Assembly: GCF_019399895.1 (NCBI RefSeq)
Contig: NC_091865.1
Location: forward strand, 6,825,001-6,889,000
From: Cardiocondyla obscurior
Lineage: Eukaryota; Arthropoda; Insecta; Hymenoptera; Formicidae
DNA: 64,000 nucleotides
Direction: 5' to 3'
A program made the position numbers and the translations under genes. The notes under the pieces are model-generated. The model made no database searches and was not told where the DNA came from. It saw nothing but the letters and a program-made list of their open reading frames with translations. The number at the start of each line of letters is the position of its first letter. Position 1 is the stretch's first letter. Below are positions 35,801 to 49,700 of this stretch, piece after piece.

Positions 35801-38800
35801 TTAATCTGCATACTCAAAGTCACTTTAGCCTTCCTCTCTTAGCCTCACATTCACAGACTTGCACAATATAAAATCCTAATTTAATATGGCCGGTAATTTG
35901 TTTTACATCCCCTTTCTCTAAACACGTCCATCCACCCGCCACTTCGTTCCTCTCATTTTTTTTTCTTTTTTTCTTTTTTATTATATCATACTTACGCACT
36001 GTACGGGTAGTTTTATATTTAATCCGCAATTAGTAAATAGGTAATTGCAAGCTTATGCTAATTTTAATTATACATAGTGAAGCGCTCACGAGCGCGCATG
36101 TTTTTGTATCGTTAACACTAGATTCACATTCATCTTTTATGCGAGAGAACTTTCAATCCTTCTTGTTCTCATATATGCAAACGCACGCTCATTTACTCCC
36201 CCGTTCTCTCTCACTTTTTACTATTCTCACTTTCGTACATATATAATAAACAATTTCATACAAAGTCCGGTATTTCCTGCGTAAAAAATATCAGACAAAA
36301 ATTAGTTTACGTCGTCAAGCGGTTTGGAGGATACCATTATTCTTTCTGCGTGTAGAAGGTAAACGAAGACTAGTTTATCGTGGATCATTCGCATCCTTAC
36401 TTGAATAATGACATCCTTGTTTTTCAATATAATTATTCTACAATCGTCGAACGACACACTCGTGGAATTTATCCAAATTTTTGTATGTCCGTAATCGTTA
36501 ATTACTATTAATACTCGTCCTACCTTTGGCCATATTCAATCAACTATTTCTGCAACAAGCGAAAAAAATAATCGGGCTTTTGGAAAGCGATGGAGAAAAC
36601 GGTAACACTTACGTCAAATTATTCCGCGCCTTTGCATAAAAATAATACGTCGGGTGACCTACTCCTCATTGCCACCTTAAATCACTAATTAAATAATGAT
36701 TATTAATGAATTATAAAAATTAAAAACACAGTTTTAAGGATTAACGACGTTCTATAAAATTTCACCCACGCATTTGTTATTGTAATAGTATTTTTTGATA
36801 CGCCTTCAGCTAAGTGTCTCTCGTAACGTTTACGTATGTCTGCTCGATAATGCGAAATGACATCGTGTCTGCTATTAGTTAAGCCTTTGAACTTAAAAGC
36901 TGGAAAACACCGCCGCGTCTTGCAAAATTTTTGCCACTTCGAAAATGAAAAGAGTCGTCAGCTCTCTATTTCCATGTCAATGAAAAAGATATACCTCTCG
37001 GACATTTATACGTAGGAACGAGTCGCCACATGCGCGTTACAATGCGTAGGTGATGTCTAAAGCGAGAGCGCCTAATCGCGAGATCCAATGCGCATTAAAA
37101 AAAAAAAAAAAAAAAAAAAAAGTAGAAAAAAATTACAATTTTGATTTGCGCGATTGTTTATACACTTCCGCTCTCGCCTATTAATCTAGCCCTAATTGTG
37201 TGAACTTTCAAGATCGTATTTATTAGATTATCAAGGGCAACTTTTCCGCGTCGTACTCGGAGATCGAGCGATCTTACGGCATCGATCCCCGAGAACATCC
37301 GGGCGCTCAACGCTCGCTGCTTCCCTCCGTTCATTATTTTATTTAGCCTTTCCCCTTTCCCTTTAAACATATATCACGATGTAGCCTTATATTATATAAC
37401 AAACCTTCGCTTAAAAATGACGACGCGCAGCTTTCGCGCCTTTATTTCGCTTTTCACTAAGAAGCCAATAGGGACAATCCCGAGATATGTCTGTGTTGAG
37501 AATAACTTTATGATATAACTACTTATACCGCTTAGGGAAGTGCAGATTTTACTGCTTTTATATATATCTATGTATATATATATATATATATATATTTTAC
37601 TTTTTTTTTTTTTCTATAGCTTAAGTTATACATTCAGCAATTTGTTAGTTCTTAATTGCTTCGCGGCGGGTTTTGCATGCTATGGTCGATTTTATCGTCA
37701 TAAGCTTTTTATCTTGCGAAAACCAAACGAATATGGTACGATTTCGTACGATCGTGAGACCTGCGTGTTCATTAATATCTTTTCTTGATCATTTGTTTCT
37801 TTTCTCTTTATAATTTTCCATTTTTGTCGTGTATGAAAAGAATAGAAAATTTCGTAAAATAATCTTCGCGCCAGATAATGTCTCTCGTTAATGAGTTAGT
37901 CGAAATGTACAATGAAGTGGAACGAAATTGTGTTGAGAGCGAATAAATATCCAAGTAAAAGTTATAACTTGCGAGAGAAATAATTTGTGCAGCGTATGCA
38001 ATGACATTAATGTGATACTGTTGAAGCAAAATAGCTTTGATATTTTTTCATATAATTAATAAATAACGTGCGTCTAAACATAAAATTGCTATTTAACAGA
38101 AATGTAATATAGCGCGGTGCAATTTTGCAGCAACACTCATCTCGGGGACGAAACAATATAATAATATTGTATTATTGCATTTGAAAAAATTTCGCACAAA
38201 ACACATTTTCTTCGTGTACTTCATATTTTTTTTCTTTTTTTTTTTTTTAATAATCGTGAATTTTTCTCTTCGCGCATAATTCTTTACATAGGCTTGTTTA
38301 TTTAATTATACAAAAACCATTTAGTGGTTTTATCTGGAGATGATTTAACAAAGTCTCTCTTGAAAACCCATTTATCTTACAAATGCAGAACAAGACGATC
38401 ATTTAATATCATTTTTAGCATTTAGTTAATTTATGAGTTGTTTAAAGAAAATTTTTTACACACGTGTGTTTTAAAGCGAAATTAAATACTTTTTTCTTTT
38501 TTAATTTTTAGAATAAAAAATTTAATATTCGGAGCTCGCACTAATTGTTTCGATGTTTCGAATTACACAACACAAATAGGTATGCTATTCTTATTGTTGA
38601 CTTTTTGTCTTCTTGTTGCTACTGCTGAGTAAAATTTACGATATTAGACCTCAATCTTGGTTGTCGTAATGTTGCATTACTCGTGTAGATGTGTCTCACG
38701 CATTGTTTTTTCTGCAGTTTCGTTAAAGCATTGTTAATCGTTCGCCACAGAAAATCTCACCAAAATCTCTGAGCGCTGTCCCATAGGCTTTTCAAATTTG

Positions 38801-38831
38801 ATCGAAACTCGAAGCGAAGGTTCTGGTAGTA
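32857..38831. other. Spacer between the orphan exon and the 3' end of sff
   Basis: Mixed composition with many A/T homopolymers (34630-34670, 35261-35290, 37098-37121) and CpG-rich patches. The part nearest 38.8 kb is probably the sff 3' UTR. One exon-like segment, 33769-33960, has acceptor TTTCAG and donor GTACGT but contains lysine-coding A runs and no recognised domain. Nothing else is supportable. Confidence 0.5.
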
Positions 38832-41800
38832 TCACGCTATGTTGTTGCCGCTCATTGTCGTCACGCATTTCTTCTCGGGCGTGTTCTGGCTCTCTGAATT
38901 GCTTCGCACCGCTTTTGGCGGGCTGCCTGGAGTTGGTGTAGTATCACCCGAAAGGGCATTATTATTATTTGTCGATGTCGAGCTTCTCCTACCGTTCTCG
39001 CGGGTTGGCGACTTTACGTCGAACACAGACGTATCCGACTCGATGTCCGAATCGATCTGAAATCGGTAAAGTCCTCCGTTAACTGACGATCAAAAGGCGA
39101 TTTTCCCAACATTGATTAACTGTAAACCTTTACAGCAGCTTTAAATAAATTAAAAAAAGCGACGTGTGATGCATGGAGATCTTGGGAAGTTGGCTTGATG
39201 AGATATTTCGTTCGAGAAGTGAATGGTCTAGAGATACAAAGTGATAATCGTTATGATAATAAAGATGATGATGATGAGGATGATGCGCTACCTTGTTAAA
39301 ACAGACTACCTGTCTGGTAGTTGGATGAGGATTTGAAAGAAAGAGCCGTTCACTCGTGTCACTGCCACAGCTGGAACTCTCACTCATCTCGGTGGCGAAC
39401 TTCCTGGAGGCCCTTGGACTGGGAGGCGCTGCTCTGCTTTGTCCCCCCAAGTTCATACCCACATTTCTTGAACACACTTGAGATTGAATGTGCTCGCATA
39501 CTCGCCTAAATCTTCGGATGTTTCCTGCGAATTTTGAATTGACATATTTATCCAACTCGACGACGTTTAAGAAAAAAAAAAAAAAAAATTTCACGATTTG
39601 TCTTATAAAAAAAAAAAATTTTATTACGCTGATAAATCTGACTTTCGCAGTGATTAAAAAATTGTAATTGCTTTTCGTGTAAAAGTCGTATTTACTTATT
39701 AAAATATTACAGAGTTTACGTGGTATGCTTCTGACAGATTAAACTTACAAGCGAGCTGCGGCTCGCTTTTATCGGTCGTAAGAAACTAAATTGCACGTTA
39801 GAAACAAGACCAAAATCTATTGCGTTAACATACCGAGCACAGCAGAACATACATATGCGAAGAGAACATAAAATTACATGTATATATTAGCTGTACGTGT
39901 CAAGGTAATATCGATCTAGTTGCGCTTGGATGATTGCCAAACGCAGAAAAGCGTGAAGATCCACCATATCTACGATATATTTTTACAAAAACTTTGTCTG
40001 AACACTTTGATCTCTGTTAATCCGAAACTGTTAATCTCTTTCCTTCTTTATATTACTAATACGAACCTTGCGCGCGCTTTTTCTTTTCACGCCAAAAAAA
40101 AAATCAGCTGTCAAGGAGGAAGAAAGTTTTAAGATTCAATTTAATTTGCAATTAGAATTTTTTTTTTTAAACCGCGGGCGCAAGATTTGTTCTAATGATT
40201 TAAAATTGACGAGAAATTAAATTTTTTTGAATGAAATAAAAGATAAAAACGTGAACATGTGCTTACCACTCAGTAAAGTAAATGTAATAGCGAAGAGAGG
40301 CTCATTCGGTTGCTTCGAAATTGCGCTAATGTCAACTTGAAATCGCACTTGTCTCTGGAACATAGCTGGCGCGGTACTACCTCTTTTGTATTCCACTCTG
40401 AACGACATCGGCGAGCTCACGCTGTGAGACAATTCTGCTATCTGCAAACGCCCAATTTATTTCAAATTGAATGAAAGAGTCAATCGAGTTAACGTAATCA
40501 GAGGCTTTTATAAAATTTTGGCCGAAAAGAATCTCGAGAACTTTGTGCAGTACCTCGTTTGTGATTGGCAAACGAATATTACTAATTTTAAATAAAGAGC
40601 ATTAATTTGAACTTAGCGATGCACTTACCGATAAAAAAGCGTGAATCAGATCGGCTTTTACACTGGCCAGTGGCTTTCCCTTGACCAGAACGGTGAAGGT
40701 TTCGTCTTTCTCCGTGGTCATCAGACTACCGAACCAGGACTTTTTCGTAAGCTCCGGCGAAGAATCGGGGGTGAGGTGTACCTACATTCAGTAATATAAA
40801 AATTTAATAGATATATATGACAGAAAGGAGTTAATTGCATTTCATTACCGCGTACCTCTTCAGTACTAGTGAGCAATTTACGGCGGTGAAATCGAGGGCT
40901 ACCTAGGAAAGAATTTTTGATCGTGGTTAATCGCGATCTCCAGTGGTGAGCTCCGGATCCCGCACCCGTGTGAGGCGATCCCGGTGGCGTAACGCCGACT
41001 GCAATCACTACGAAAATATAAAACAATATATATTATTTTATCAAAAGCGGGATATCAAAAAAATATGAAAAAGTAGCGAGATGCAATTTAAAGAATGATC
41101 AACTCACCAGGCTGCACCTCATTGAGCTCAATACCGACGTTTGTGAGCGCTGGCGTTGGCGCTGGGACGCTCTGACTCGTCGGACTGCCACCGTTTCCGG
41201 CAACGGTATTAGTGGTATTGCCGCTAATGGATAATCTATGAGTACCGCAAGCAATCGTCTGGCCCACGTGCGACGTCGGCACCGCTCGATGAGGACTTAG
41301 CAGACCCGCAGGTGCGTGCAGTGGCGAGCTGCCCGGCGTCGACGTGTGCGAATGAGACGTATGAGTGGTGTGGCATCCACCTGTACTCGGTGACCGACGC
41401 GCGTGGTGTCTCGTGCTGTAAATCATTAACGACATACCATCGAAATCCTTTCCTTTCAAGCGGAGCAAATTGTCGTATTACAAATATGCTTGGCTAAATA
41501 AAATTAATCGAAGTGTAATTCGACGGTCGCGTCTAACAGTGTGAGCTCGCACTTGCAGATGTAAAATCGAAAAAGAAAAAGAGGGAAAATAAATGCGAGG
41601 TAACACGTAATACGGTGCACGCGACATGTGTGGATAACTGACGGGGTCACGCAATTGCCTTTACCAGTATCGCACAGCTGCTTGCCCTTAGAACGCTCGT
41701 CGAGCACGGCTGACGTATCAGTCTTTTATCGGTGGTACACGCGGAAACCAAGCGTTTCTGGTTTCGTTCTTCACGCGATAGGAATATAAAAGCGATACGT

Positions 41801-44800
41801 TGTCTAACATTGTTCTCTGTACGAATATACGCTGATTTACCTGGATTGTCTTCTGGGCGTCAAAGGCGAACCGTGACTGATTTGCCCGAGATTGAGCGCG
41901 GTACTTCCGTTCACTCTACACGTATCCACTCGTTTCCTTGGCGGATCGGCCTCCAATTGTCCTGCGGATCCTCTCATTCCGCACCTCGTTACCTCAAGCT
42001 CGTCCTCGCACGCCGGTCTTCTTCGCTTTCTCTCTAACAGTAGAAAGTATATCACCTTCTCCGTGTTGTGGCTGAAAAGACATTCGCATCAGATTCCAAT
42101 AACTTTTCTCAGCGCCTTTCTAACACTTACGTGGAAATTGAATTTAAAATATTTCTATTCGAGGAAAAAAGAATCTTACTTCGGACTGAGTAGCTCTTGA
42201 ATAAGTTTATCTCGCTCCTTGAAGCAACCGAGACTCGCGATCGCCTGTAGTACGTCGGGATCGATCGCTTCTACGGACGGAATAACGTGCGTTTGCACGA
42301 CGTCCATCATCGAGAGTTCTAGTTCTAGCTCGCCTTTTCCCGCTGCCGTTACCCAAATATGCCTATTAATTTCTGCTAACTAAAAAGGGATAGAAATTAA
42401 TATTGCTTTATCCAAAAATATCCTAAAGTTTATAAATATTTTTAATTTTAACGCGTATTTAAAAAAGACAAATATTTTACGTTAAAAAAAAAAAAAGAAA
42501 TTAAAACGTGAAATAACTTACCGTCAATCTTTTCTCGGGATCGACCTCTATCATGCCTCTGAGCAAATTTTGACACTCGGGCGGCACGAAATGCGGTATG
42601 TAAAACAATCCGCGCTTAACTTTCTCCAACAATTTCCTCAGATTGTCGTCGTCGAAAGGTAAAGCTCCCACTAGAAGCGCGTAAAGTATCACCCCGCAAG
42701 ACCATACGTCCGCCTTTCTGCCGTCGTACTTCTCACCCTGTTGGAAGAAGGCGTAGCGGTTTATTACGCTGAACTCAAGTAGCCATTATTCACTTAATAC
42801 GTCATTTCTACATAACTCGATATCGCAAATTGATTCTAATTAAGAGCTCTTACTCTAATGACTTCGGGGCAAGCGTAATGAGGCGATCCACAGCTGGTCT
42901 CCAGCATGGAGCCCGCAGGTTGTAGGGATGCCATACCGAAATCCGCTATCTTAATGTTATTTTTCTCATCCAGCAACAAGTTTTCAGGCTTCAAATCTCT
43001 ATGGCTGCAATTAATAACGAATTATAACACGTTTGTGGATAATTGATAGTGACGGTACACGCGATACTCACCATATGCTATGGCTGTGGCAAAAATCTAA
43101 CGCGGAAATTATTTGTCGAAAAAATCTCCTCGCCTCTTTCGGGGTCAGTCTGCTCTTTTTAACCAAATAATCGAACAACTCCCCGCCCGAGACGTGCTCC
43201 AAAACGAGATATCTTGAAAGAACATATAATATGTGATAAATGTTGACATTCGTTAACACTCGGCATTCACATTTTTGTCAATGCTTACAGATATTTTTTA
43301 TTTTCATATACATCCGAGAGGCCGAGCACGTGCGGATGGTCGATCAGTTTCATAATGGCAATCTCACGCTCCACTTTCATCAACACAGACTCCGAAAGCT
43401 TTTCGCGATTGATAATCTTGATCGCCACCTTCTTGCCCAGCACACAATGCACCCCGAGTTTAACTAAACCTAAAATAAAAGAAAAAATAAAGAAGAGTTA
43501 TTTTATGAGAAATACTGAAAAACTAAAAAAAAAAAAAATAAGTAGCAAGGAAATTAAATTTGGAAACAAATTAGAAAAAAGGAGAGAATTAATCGACATC
43601 GCGAAAAAAAAAAGCGGCGACAATCGGGCAATAATGAACTTTCTACATCTCCGTTTTAAATATGCCTAACGATAAGAGGTAAAAACTCCGATTGAAGGAC
43701 GGCTAATGTAAAAATAGGATTTATGAGATTGGCGCAAAATTGTGGGTTTATTAAATCGCGGTCGGGAGTCCACGGCAAATGCCGTACAATGTCTTTACTC
43801 ACTTAAAGGTCTGCGCTACAATGGCAGTACGTAGTTTAGTGGAAGTAGATAAGCGACGGGAAGAAAAAGAAAGTAAGAAAGAAATATAGAAAGAAGCTGT
43901 TCATTCCGAGACGACGATAAAGGGCAATTAAGAACCTTCATAACGAAGTTGCGTCTATCCGAGAGATTAAAGGATTTAATCTTAGGTAAAGAATCCTGTC
44001 CCTTTACGCGATAATTGTGAGCGTTTTCGCAGGCGCCGACTCTCGCGAATGATTAACGCGCGTGTCTTGATTACTCGAGTGAGAGATAATTTTTCACGTA
44101 CACGTCAGCTTCCCTGCATCTGTATCGCGCGCGCTTATTAACATATCGTCTAAAAATATATTACGTTTTAGTGACGTTGCGCGGATATTGTTATATTTAT
44201 AGCCCAAGAGACTTTTTTATGATCGATAGCCATCTTTCAGCTATTCTCAATCGAATCCCCGCGAGATTAAGTCTTAAGTCCCATTGGGTGATTGACGAGA
44301 TGACAATTCCTATGGAATTAAACGGACGCCACGTTTCCCCGTCAAATCCAATGGCAATTGCATTAGCCGGCGGCTATTGAGAATTTGAGACCATTGAGAG
44401 TTAAAGTGCACTTCCCCCAAACGATTTATGTCATCCATGATTTAACGGTGTCGATAGCATATTCGTTTGCCGAGAGAAACCTTTGGACACGTCGCACGCA
44501 ATAAATATATTTAGCATTAAATTTTAAATTGCACAATTTGCGGCGTACAAACGTGTTTTCGGTCTCGTTATTTGTGTGTCACACAATCGAAAGCTTGACG
44601 ACAAGCCTTTCTAATATTTAATTATAATAAAAATGTCAACGTACTTTTTATACTTAATCTCGAATCTCCGTCAAAGAAATAAAAAAAAAATTTTACATAA
44701 AAAGAAATATGTATAATTAAAATATTGTTTTGATATGCACTAATGGCTTGCCGTTTTTGCCTTTCGATTTTGTCGGCTTTTTACAATCCAATTCGCGCGT

Positions 44801-46669
44801 CGGACTTATCGGAAAGTTTTCGTTTCTCGGAACTCGGTTTTTGCGAGAGCACCGCTATAAGTCGTCGTATTTTTCTTCTTAATGTCTCCATCGATTCTTC
44901 CGGTTATAATTTAGACCGCGTGCACTCATGTCGCGGGCATGAGCGGCAATTTCATTACCCCGCTCGCGCTCCTGGCTCACGGAATTCAAAGCGTGGAGAG
45001 GAATTCATTCGTATGATTAACGCGCCGTATTGTCACGTGCCGGAGCATGCACCCCTTCCGAGATGCATGCGGGATCGATATAGTCCGCCCGAGGAAATGA
45101 CCACCACGAGACTCATCCGTTGAAAGCCGAGCCGCGAATTCATTAACGAGCTTTCGCGAAATTACGCGATCGAGGAGTCAAATTCTGGCTCCTATTTAAG
45201 TCTCGTATCGAGTAATCCGCAAATATCCTATTTAAATAAAAGATGAAATAAAAGGCAAGAGATGCCTTGTTAAGAAGGTAGAAAAGAATGTTTTAATATC
45301 GCTAATTTACTTCCGGATTTGTACGCGGAGTATATTTATGTACGCGCTCGAATTCTTATTTCTTCGGTGTCGTCGGCGTTATTACTTTTCCATCCCCTCG
45401 CTGATGGCATTTAATTAAAAACTCTTATTAACTACTTCATAAAGATTACAATTGTCGTCGAGTTTTTTCTCCATTCAGTGGAACGCGGCTCAAAGCAGAG
45501 CAGCGACTCTTAATCTTCGAGTCGTACCTGCGTTTGTTATTATAATTAAGTTACGAGCTGTAAAATGATTTAAGAACGAAATAGTATTTCAAAAATTGAC
45601 TGTTCTGTCATAATTTTTATTGCGTTTATGCTTCTTTAGCGGTTCGCGGACGTTCGACATCTTTTAGAGAGAATTAAATCTGATTTTATCAATTTATAAT
45701 TGTGTAGCGATTATTATAAATTCATAATAATTTTTATTATTATGAAAACTGCTATGATTATTGCACTCAAGTTTAAAGAGTTTTTAATTTTCTGTCTATT
45801 CGTAACTATGAATATATAATTAATACGTTATCAGTATCGATCGTATAATACCATCTCCGGAGAATGTCTTGGGAGTGAGAATAAATTAGAATGGAAAATT
45901 TTGATTGGATATTCGACTTGGACCATATTGGCTTATGAAAATGCATTGAATAATGGTGCCGTAAGGCTAATAGTTTTGTCGTATGGCACGACCGCGGAAT
46001 GGCTTCGATTTAATCCCATTATCGCTATGCCGCGATAATTTGCGTTAGTTATTAGTTATGTTACACATTTTTTCTTTCTATCTTCATTACGTTACTGCGA
46101 AACGGAATTCTCGATCTATCCGGGTTCAGGCGGCATAAAAAATAAATTCCCGTTTAGGAAGATCGCGTGGGCAGCGAGATAATCCGCGAGAATTACACGT
46201 GTTTCACGCTACAATGCGGCAGACCTTGAAGTGCCGTCAAAGTTTCGCGGCAAATTTGTATCGATCAGCATAAACTAAATCCACCTAAACCTTCAATCGC
46301 TCGGTCTTGCTGAACGAAAAAAGCATCGTCGTGAATGTCCATCAGCGAGTGAAACGCCTGTGCGAAATCTCATCTCCTGTTGTGTACGCGGAATTCGATT
46401 AAATGCTCGGCTTGATTAGACATTCCTGCGGCCGTCATCGATCATAATAACTATTGCAACGGAGATTTGCAACGGAGAGGAGAAGGGGATGGCATTGAGA
46501 GAGAGAAAGAGAGAGAGAGAGAGAGAAAGGGAGAGAGAGGGTGAACGAGAGATTGTGCACATCACCCACCGGTTTGCCCTTTTCCCAAGGTCTTTTCCAA
46601 GCGATACGGGCCGACGTACTGATGGGTCTCCTGGGTGTTGGACCCAACGGGGCTCTCCTTGCCCTGCAT
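38832..46669 (-). CDS. sff: sff, BRSK/SAD-type neuronal polarity kinase, 13 coding exons
   Basis: AMPK-related Ser/Thr kinase controlling neuronal polarity and presynaptic vesicle clustering. Exons in transcript order: 46669-46570, 43469-43289, 43212-43072, 43004-42854, 42737-42522, 42379-42180, 42071-41841, 41415-41108, 41007-40856, 40781-40629, 40441-40267, 39524-39310, 39056-38832; 815 residues. Kinase domain about 22-270: YVGPYRLEKTLGKGQTG, Lys51 in VAIK, HRD with Asp144, DFG at 162-164, and activation-loop Thr177 in LETSCGSPHYACPE, the LKB1 site. A UBA-like region follows (DVLQAIASLGCF), then a Pro/Ser/His linker, WRSRLTTIKNSFLGSPRFHRRK and a KA1-like C-terminal domain (about 500-680). 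The first intron is 3.1 kb. A splice acceptor at 46720 suggests further leader exons upstream. Confidence 0.95.
43473..46566. other. First intron of sff
   Basis: No exon or RNA gene recognised. There is a purine-rich stretch just after the last exon acceptor region (about 43490-43620), and a GA microsatellite begins at the far end, next to coding exon 1. Long frames inside are unsupported. Confidence 0.6.
46497..46545. repeat. GA microsatellite
   Basis: Interrupted GA run close to the donor of the first coding exon of sff. On the transcribed strand it is a CT tract, which may influence splicing of the long first intron. Confidence 0.75.
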
Positions 46670-46719
46670 CGCCGCCGAGCGGCTACCTTCCTCTTGGTCC
46701 GCCAGGTTGAAGGGTTGTC

Positions 46720-49700
46720 CTGTAAAAGCAGCCGGTACCGAACGCGTCGCGATCCTCCTCCTCCTCCTTCTTCTTCGATCTCGTCCCTTCGTTCGTCGTT
46801 ATCACTTTCTCGTGAGGCTTGGTACCGGTCTGCCGTAATCCACCGCGATCTCACGCGATCTCACCGTGCTCCGTGTCATGGTAACTTGCGATGCAAGAAA
46901 ATACTTGAAGAACTTAATGAACAAATTGTCTTCGATTTGCCGTGTATTTTCTTAGTTCCATTCGGATAGCAGTTCGGGGATAATCGATGCAACGGGCACG
47001 TCAACTGTTCGTTTATCGTTGGTATACGTCCATTTCTTCTCAAGGAGCATCGCACGCGTTGTGAGCTCGAGCACAGATTATTTGCGGTGTCGTCGAATCG
47101 CCTGGGTCGTCGCCTCTCCTACGCTAGTCGGAAACTATTGCAAGTCGCGTGCCGTATTAATTCATCTCGTCAGCCTTGATTTTCACTCCTCGACAAACAG
47201 CATTTCGATTAACGGTAGGCGATGAGAGACACCGCTAAATACCCCCAGGCGGGAGCATTACGCATTTAACGCACTCACTATGTACACTATCACTGCGGCG
47301 ACCTGGCATAATTTTCTTTTATCTTCGGCGGATGTCTCTTGCGAATTCTTTTCATGTTGCCCCTTTCACCGTGCGCTGCCGAGACTACCGGAGACGTTCT
47401 AAGAAATGGCGGTCAGATGGTAGTCCGGTCATTTGAATCGGCGGTGCATCGGGCGGGCGATAGACACGGGGGACGCACGTCGATATTTATGAAGATCCCT
47501 GGTGCTGTTGCATCAGTCGATCGTGGCCGGCCACGATTCCGCGAACACGGAGTTGGGCGCCATTGTGATTCGAGGGGAGACCTCGCGATATCCTGCCTCG
47601 TCGGGGATGTTACCGAGCCCCGACGGAATCGCTTCTGATCGACGAGGGTGTCTCCTCCACCTGACGACGGCTCTCCCGGGTCCGTCAACTCTTCGAGGTC
47701 CAAAACTCCATTTAATTCACGCCAACGAGGTCTACCCTGCCTAGCGCTCGCCAGCGACGAGTTTGATTCGACGTAGCGCTCTAGAGTTCGTCAAATTCAC
47801 CCCCGGACCGGGTCGGCGCGCACGGACTTGAGGAACAAGTTACCCTCCCTCACTCGAGTCACACTGTCACTCTATCCCGCGTGCACTGCATCGGAGATAT
47901 CGCTGCGATTCAGCGGCGTGATTGCACCCGCGGCCAAGCTGCAAACCGGGATCCTCTGTCGCAACGGGGTGGCTTTCACGGCTACTTTTTCCCTCACTTC
48001 GCGTGCCCCGAACGGCCCTATCCTCTTTCGTTTCGGCCAAACTATATTCTCATTTTAGAAACGAATTTTAGCCCCGTCTTACGGAACTGACGACGGCCAC
48101 CACGGCGCTCCCAGTTCGATTATGTACCGGACATGCAGAGGGGGTAGATATTGCGCGCGCAACCCCACGCCCGCGAACGGGGGTTCCTTTCCGCCCTCTG
48201 CGTTCATGGGAAACCTCCACCGAAGGCGGCGGGAGGGTGTCAGACAGGGCTTGGGAAAACGTGACGAAGAAAGCAGCCGCGTGTCTACCTTCGGGGTGGT
48301 AGAGTGTGCAATATGCGGGGGTGGCGTCACCGCCACAGTCGGTACAAAGACGATTGTCGATGGTTCGCGTCCGGGCTTTCATTCGTGGTTGAGTGAATTC
48401 TCCGTCATGCGAGGGTGTTCATGGCTCGTCTTTTTTTTTTTCTGGTGCTAATTTTATCTTATTTAGAGGGTACTAAATAGTTCATTCTCTTCACCCTTTC
48501 ATTAAAAAGTGATTCACGTATTCTGGCTTATATATTATATTAATTATAAAATATAATTATTCTACCAAGTATTGATAAATTTGGTCGAAGTTAATTTTGC
48601 TACTTGATTGCATTTTGCTCGTTGTTTTATTGAAGACACGTGCGTTTTATTCGATTCAATAAGAAATATATATATACATATGTGTATATATTGTCTCATA
48701 GAGAGTTATTTCCGTCTTATACGATGAAATATATTTCTCTGCTGGAGACAGAAATGGGATGCCGGAACTGCATTCCATTATCATTGATATATCTCGCTTG
48801 ACAGTGCTTTAACTGACTGAGACGGAAGTCATGGGGTTGTCGACTTATACGTGAACCCATACTACTCGCGTCATCGTTATCGCGACGGAACTAAATATTG
48901 TTCTTTGACAAATAATTTGATTTAAACAGTAACGGTGTTAAATACGAAAATAGGCAAGTAAAGTAGTTGGTTTCTATAATACATTAAGAAAAATTTGTAA
49001 TTTAATTAAAAACTCTAATGGTTCAGAATTTAATTATTTCACAACTTTCTATCAAATTTAATGACGATAGCTATAAAGATAATAACATAAATCTCTTTAA
49101 TACAATATTATATGCAAATTGCATTAGTCACTTAATGTAAAATTGAACATCACTTCAATGTAACGTATTAGAAAGGTGACTTTAATAAATCACCTCGAAG
49201 TGGTTTTATTTTGACGATGCAAATGAATCGTTTGAGAGAAGATAATTTACGGAGGAAAAGAAGATTTTTCATTGCAGTATGAATCTGTTAAACGCTGGAA
49301 TTAATTGTTTCGAAGAAAGAACAAAGACGAAAGAGAAAAAGTAGAAAAAGTGTTTAACGTAGGCACTTCTCTCGATAAGGCGCGTGTATAAATATGCAAG
49401 AAAAATTACCCGAGCTATGGCGTGAGCTACCACGAGAAAAGCTACTTGCATAGGGGCAGAGAGTAATGTACAGGGTGATTTAAATTGAATATAACATTCA
49501 CGATGTCTGATTTTTTTTTTTTCTTTTTTACTTAAGAAACTAGAGTGTTTCTAATTTTTTAAATAAGGAATAAACTATTACATTTTTTTATTAAATTTTT
49601 TTTTATTTTAATAAGACTGAAATAAATTCTTTAAATTATTGTTTTCTGTTTAAAATTTATTAACAGATATGTTAAAAAGAGACAAAGAGAAATGGTTAAG

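Noticed and set aside
46435..46854. Minus-strand frame overlapping the first sff exon
   Set aside because: It is the wrong frame over the true sff start exon and then runs into the GA microsatellite.
47339..48451. Several overlapping frames on both strands upstream of sff
   Set aside because: GC-rich promoter-type DNA; frames overlap on both strands without homology or consistent splice sites.
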